DNA of 64,000 nucleotides from Vibrio salinus. Lineage in GTDB: Bacteria; Pseudomonadota; Gammaproteobacteria; Enterobacterales; Vibrionaceae. A program made the position numbers and the translations under genes. The notes under the pieces were generated by a model that was given only the letters and a program-made list of their open reading frames with translations, searched no databases and was not told the DNA's origin. Shown in pieces: positions 63,259 to 64,000 of this stretch; within the stretch, counting starts at the first letter, position 1; the number at the start of each line of letters is the position of its first letter. The stretch is from positions 310,001 to 374,000 of the forward strand of contig NZ_JAJSDZ010000005.1 in assembly GCF_021272385.1 (NCBI RefSeq), read 5' to 3'.

Positions 63259-64000
63259 TTACTGAACCTGTTTCAGCCAGCTATCTGATTCAAACCACTT
63301 GTTATAGATACGCTGATATGTACCATCACCTTTGATTTGACGCAAATAGTTATTCAGGAAATTCAGGAAGTTTGGATCGTCCTGCTTGATTGCAAACGCA
63401 AGCGGTTCGTAAGTAAACGGTTTATCCAAATGTTTCAGTTGGTCTTTATGCTGTGAGTTATAGATAGCGTTATACGGGAAATCATACACAAACGCATCCG
63501 CTTTACCATTGGTGACCTGAAGTACAGCATCAACTTCTGTATCAAAAAGGCTTAATTTCGCTCTTGGAATATAGTTTTTAGCCGCTTCTGCACCTGTTGT
63601 TCCCAATTTAGTGGCAATAGTATATTTAGAGTTGTTCAAATCTTTATACGTTTTTACTTTGCCTTCCAGTTTAGGAGATAAAAGGATGGACTGACCAATA
63701 ACAATGTACGGGTCAGCAAAGTTAACTTTCAGGTTACGTTCCGGTGTCACGGTCATACCCGCAATAATAATATCGCACTTGTCTGTCTGAAGCGCAGGAA
63801 TGATGCCATCCCACGCCGTATTAACAGGCACGTATTTAACACCGATAGAACGCGCCATATGCTTGCTCAAATCGATATCAAAACCAACAAAACGACCATC
63901 TTTGGTTTTCATTTCAAAAGGCATATAACCCGCATCAAAACACACTTTCATTTCACCCGATGAAATGATGTGTTCCAGTGTTGATTCCGCAGCAAAACTT
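63259..64000 (-). CDS. Polar amino acid ABC transporter substrate-binding protein, 5' truncated
   Basis: The frame runs from its stop at 63259 through the window edge; about 247 residues are visible. The first residues, SFAAESTLEHII, look like the end of a signal peptide (cut after A-A or F-A-A) so only the signal sequence is missing. KVCFDAGYMPFEMKTKDGRF, GFDIDLSKHMARSIG, DIIIAGMTVTPERN, YTIATKLGTTGAEAA and DQLKHLDKPFTYEPLAFAIKQDDPNF are family 3 motifs, with Arg in ERN binding the alpha-carboxylate. The side-chain specificity cannot be read. First gene of the operon SBP-permease-ATPase. Confidence 0.93.
   Translation of the reverse strand, partial: SFAAESTLEHIISSGEMKVCFDAGYMPFEMKTKDGRFVGFDIDLSKHMARSIGVKYVPVNTAWDGIIPALQTDKCDIIIAGMTVTPERNLKVNFADPYIVIGQSILLSPKLEGKVKTYKDLNNSKYTIATKLGTTGAEAAKNYIPRAKLSLFDTEVDAVLQVTNGKADAFVYDFPYNAIYNSQHKDQLKHLDKPFTYEPLAFAIKQDDPNFLNFLNNYLRQIKGDGTYQRIYNKWFESDSWLKQVQ

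Overview
The window looks like the chromosome of a Vibrionaceae gammaproteobacterium (Vibrio or a close relative; species not resolvable by eye). Base composition is moderate. The Vibrio-type markers are a long-form SAICAR synthase, separate trpG and trpD with a fused trpCF, a trpL leader with a W-R-W-W-R run, DUF3334, DUF3392, DUF3581 and DUF440 proteins, and the order trxB-cydD-cydC-rluB. From memory this order follows V. cholerae chromosome 1 (polB, EF-P-like, ydiJ, purC, malic enzyme, trxB-cydDC, trp), followed by a second block (aspS, metE, metR) that lies elsewhere in V. cholerae.

Layout. 1-5.0 kb: end of a DUF4105-type envelope protein, DNA polymerase II, a nucleotidyltransferase-fold protein, EfpL and a DUF440 protein. 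5.1-10.4 kb: an orphan HutC-type repressor with a palindromic operator, a DUF3581 protein, a membrane methyltransferase and the FAD/Fe-S oxidoreductase YdiJ. 10.6-15.2 kb: Vibrio proteins of unknown function, including an OmpA-like lipoprotein next to a Sel1-membrane-J-domain protein, a tiny double-CxxC protein, a solitary Flp pilin and an SOS-controlled SulA. 15.4-22.6 kb: purC with a perfect PurR box, NAD-malic enzyme, SanA, DUF2797 and a 2-hydroxycarboxylate (malate/citrate type) transporter. 22.8-28.4 kb: trxB, cydDC, rluB. 28.6-34.6 kb: an accessory block of small plus-strand genes (two LysE/RhtB exporters, OsmC, tautomerase, SnoaL-like, XRE-2TM, alpha/beta hydrolase, VOC) with a scar of gene remnants; it sits where scpA/scpB are usually found between rluB and yciO. 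34.7-43.3 kb: yciO-rnm diverging from the complete trpLEGDCFBA operon with operator and attenuator, followed by a 100-bp cruciform-like element. 43.7-53.2 kb: a DAACS carboxylate symporter, then a LysR regulator with a five-gene peptide-type ABC transporter and an amidase. 53.5-55.4 kb: yciB, yciA, yciI and the type II secretion pilotin aspS. 55.5-57.8 kb: a hemerythrin-PAS-GGDEF-EAL protein. 58.0-61.4 kb: divergent metE/metR with MetJ and MetR sites. 61.5-64 kb: a polar amino acid ABC transporter cut by the window end.

No tRNA, rRNA, CRISPR array, complete insertion sequence or prophage was recognised. Most genes are ordinary core metabolism. The best candidates for new biology are the orphan HutC, the OmpA lipoprotein/J-domain pair, the nucleotidyltransferase with an altered catalytic motif, the accessory block replacing scpAB, the LysR-amidase-ABC operon with its compound palindrome, and the oxygen/NO-type hemerythrin c-di-GMP protein. 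I did not see a clear, complete, previously undescribed multi-gene system.
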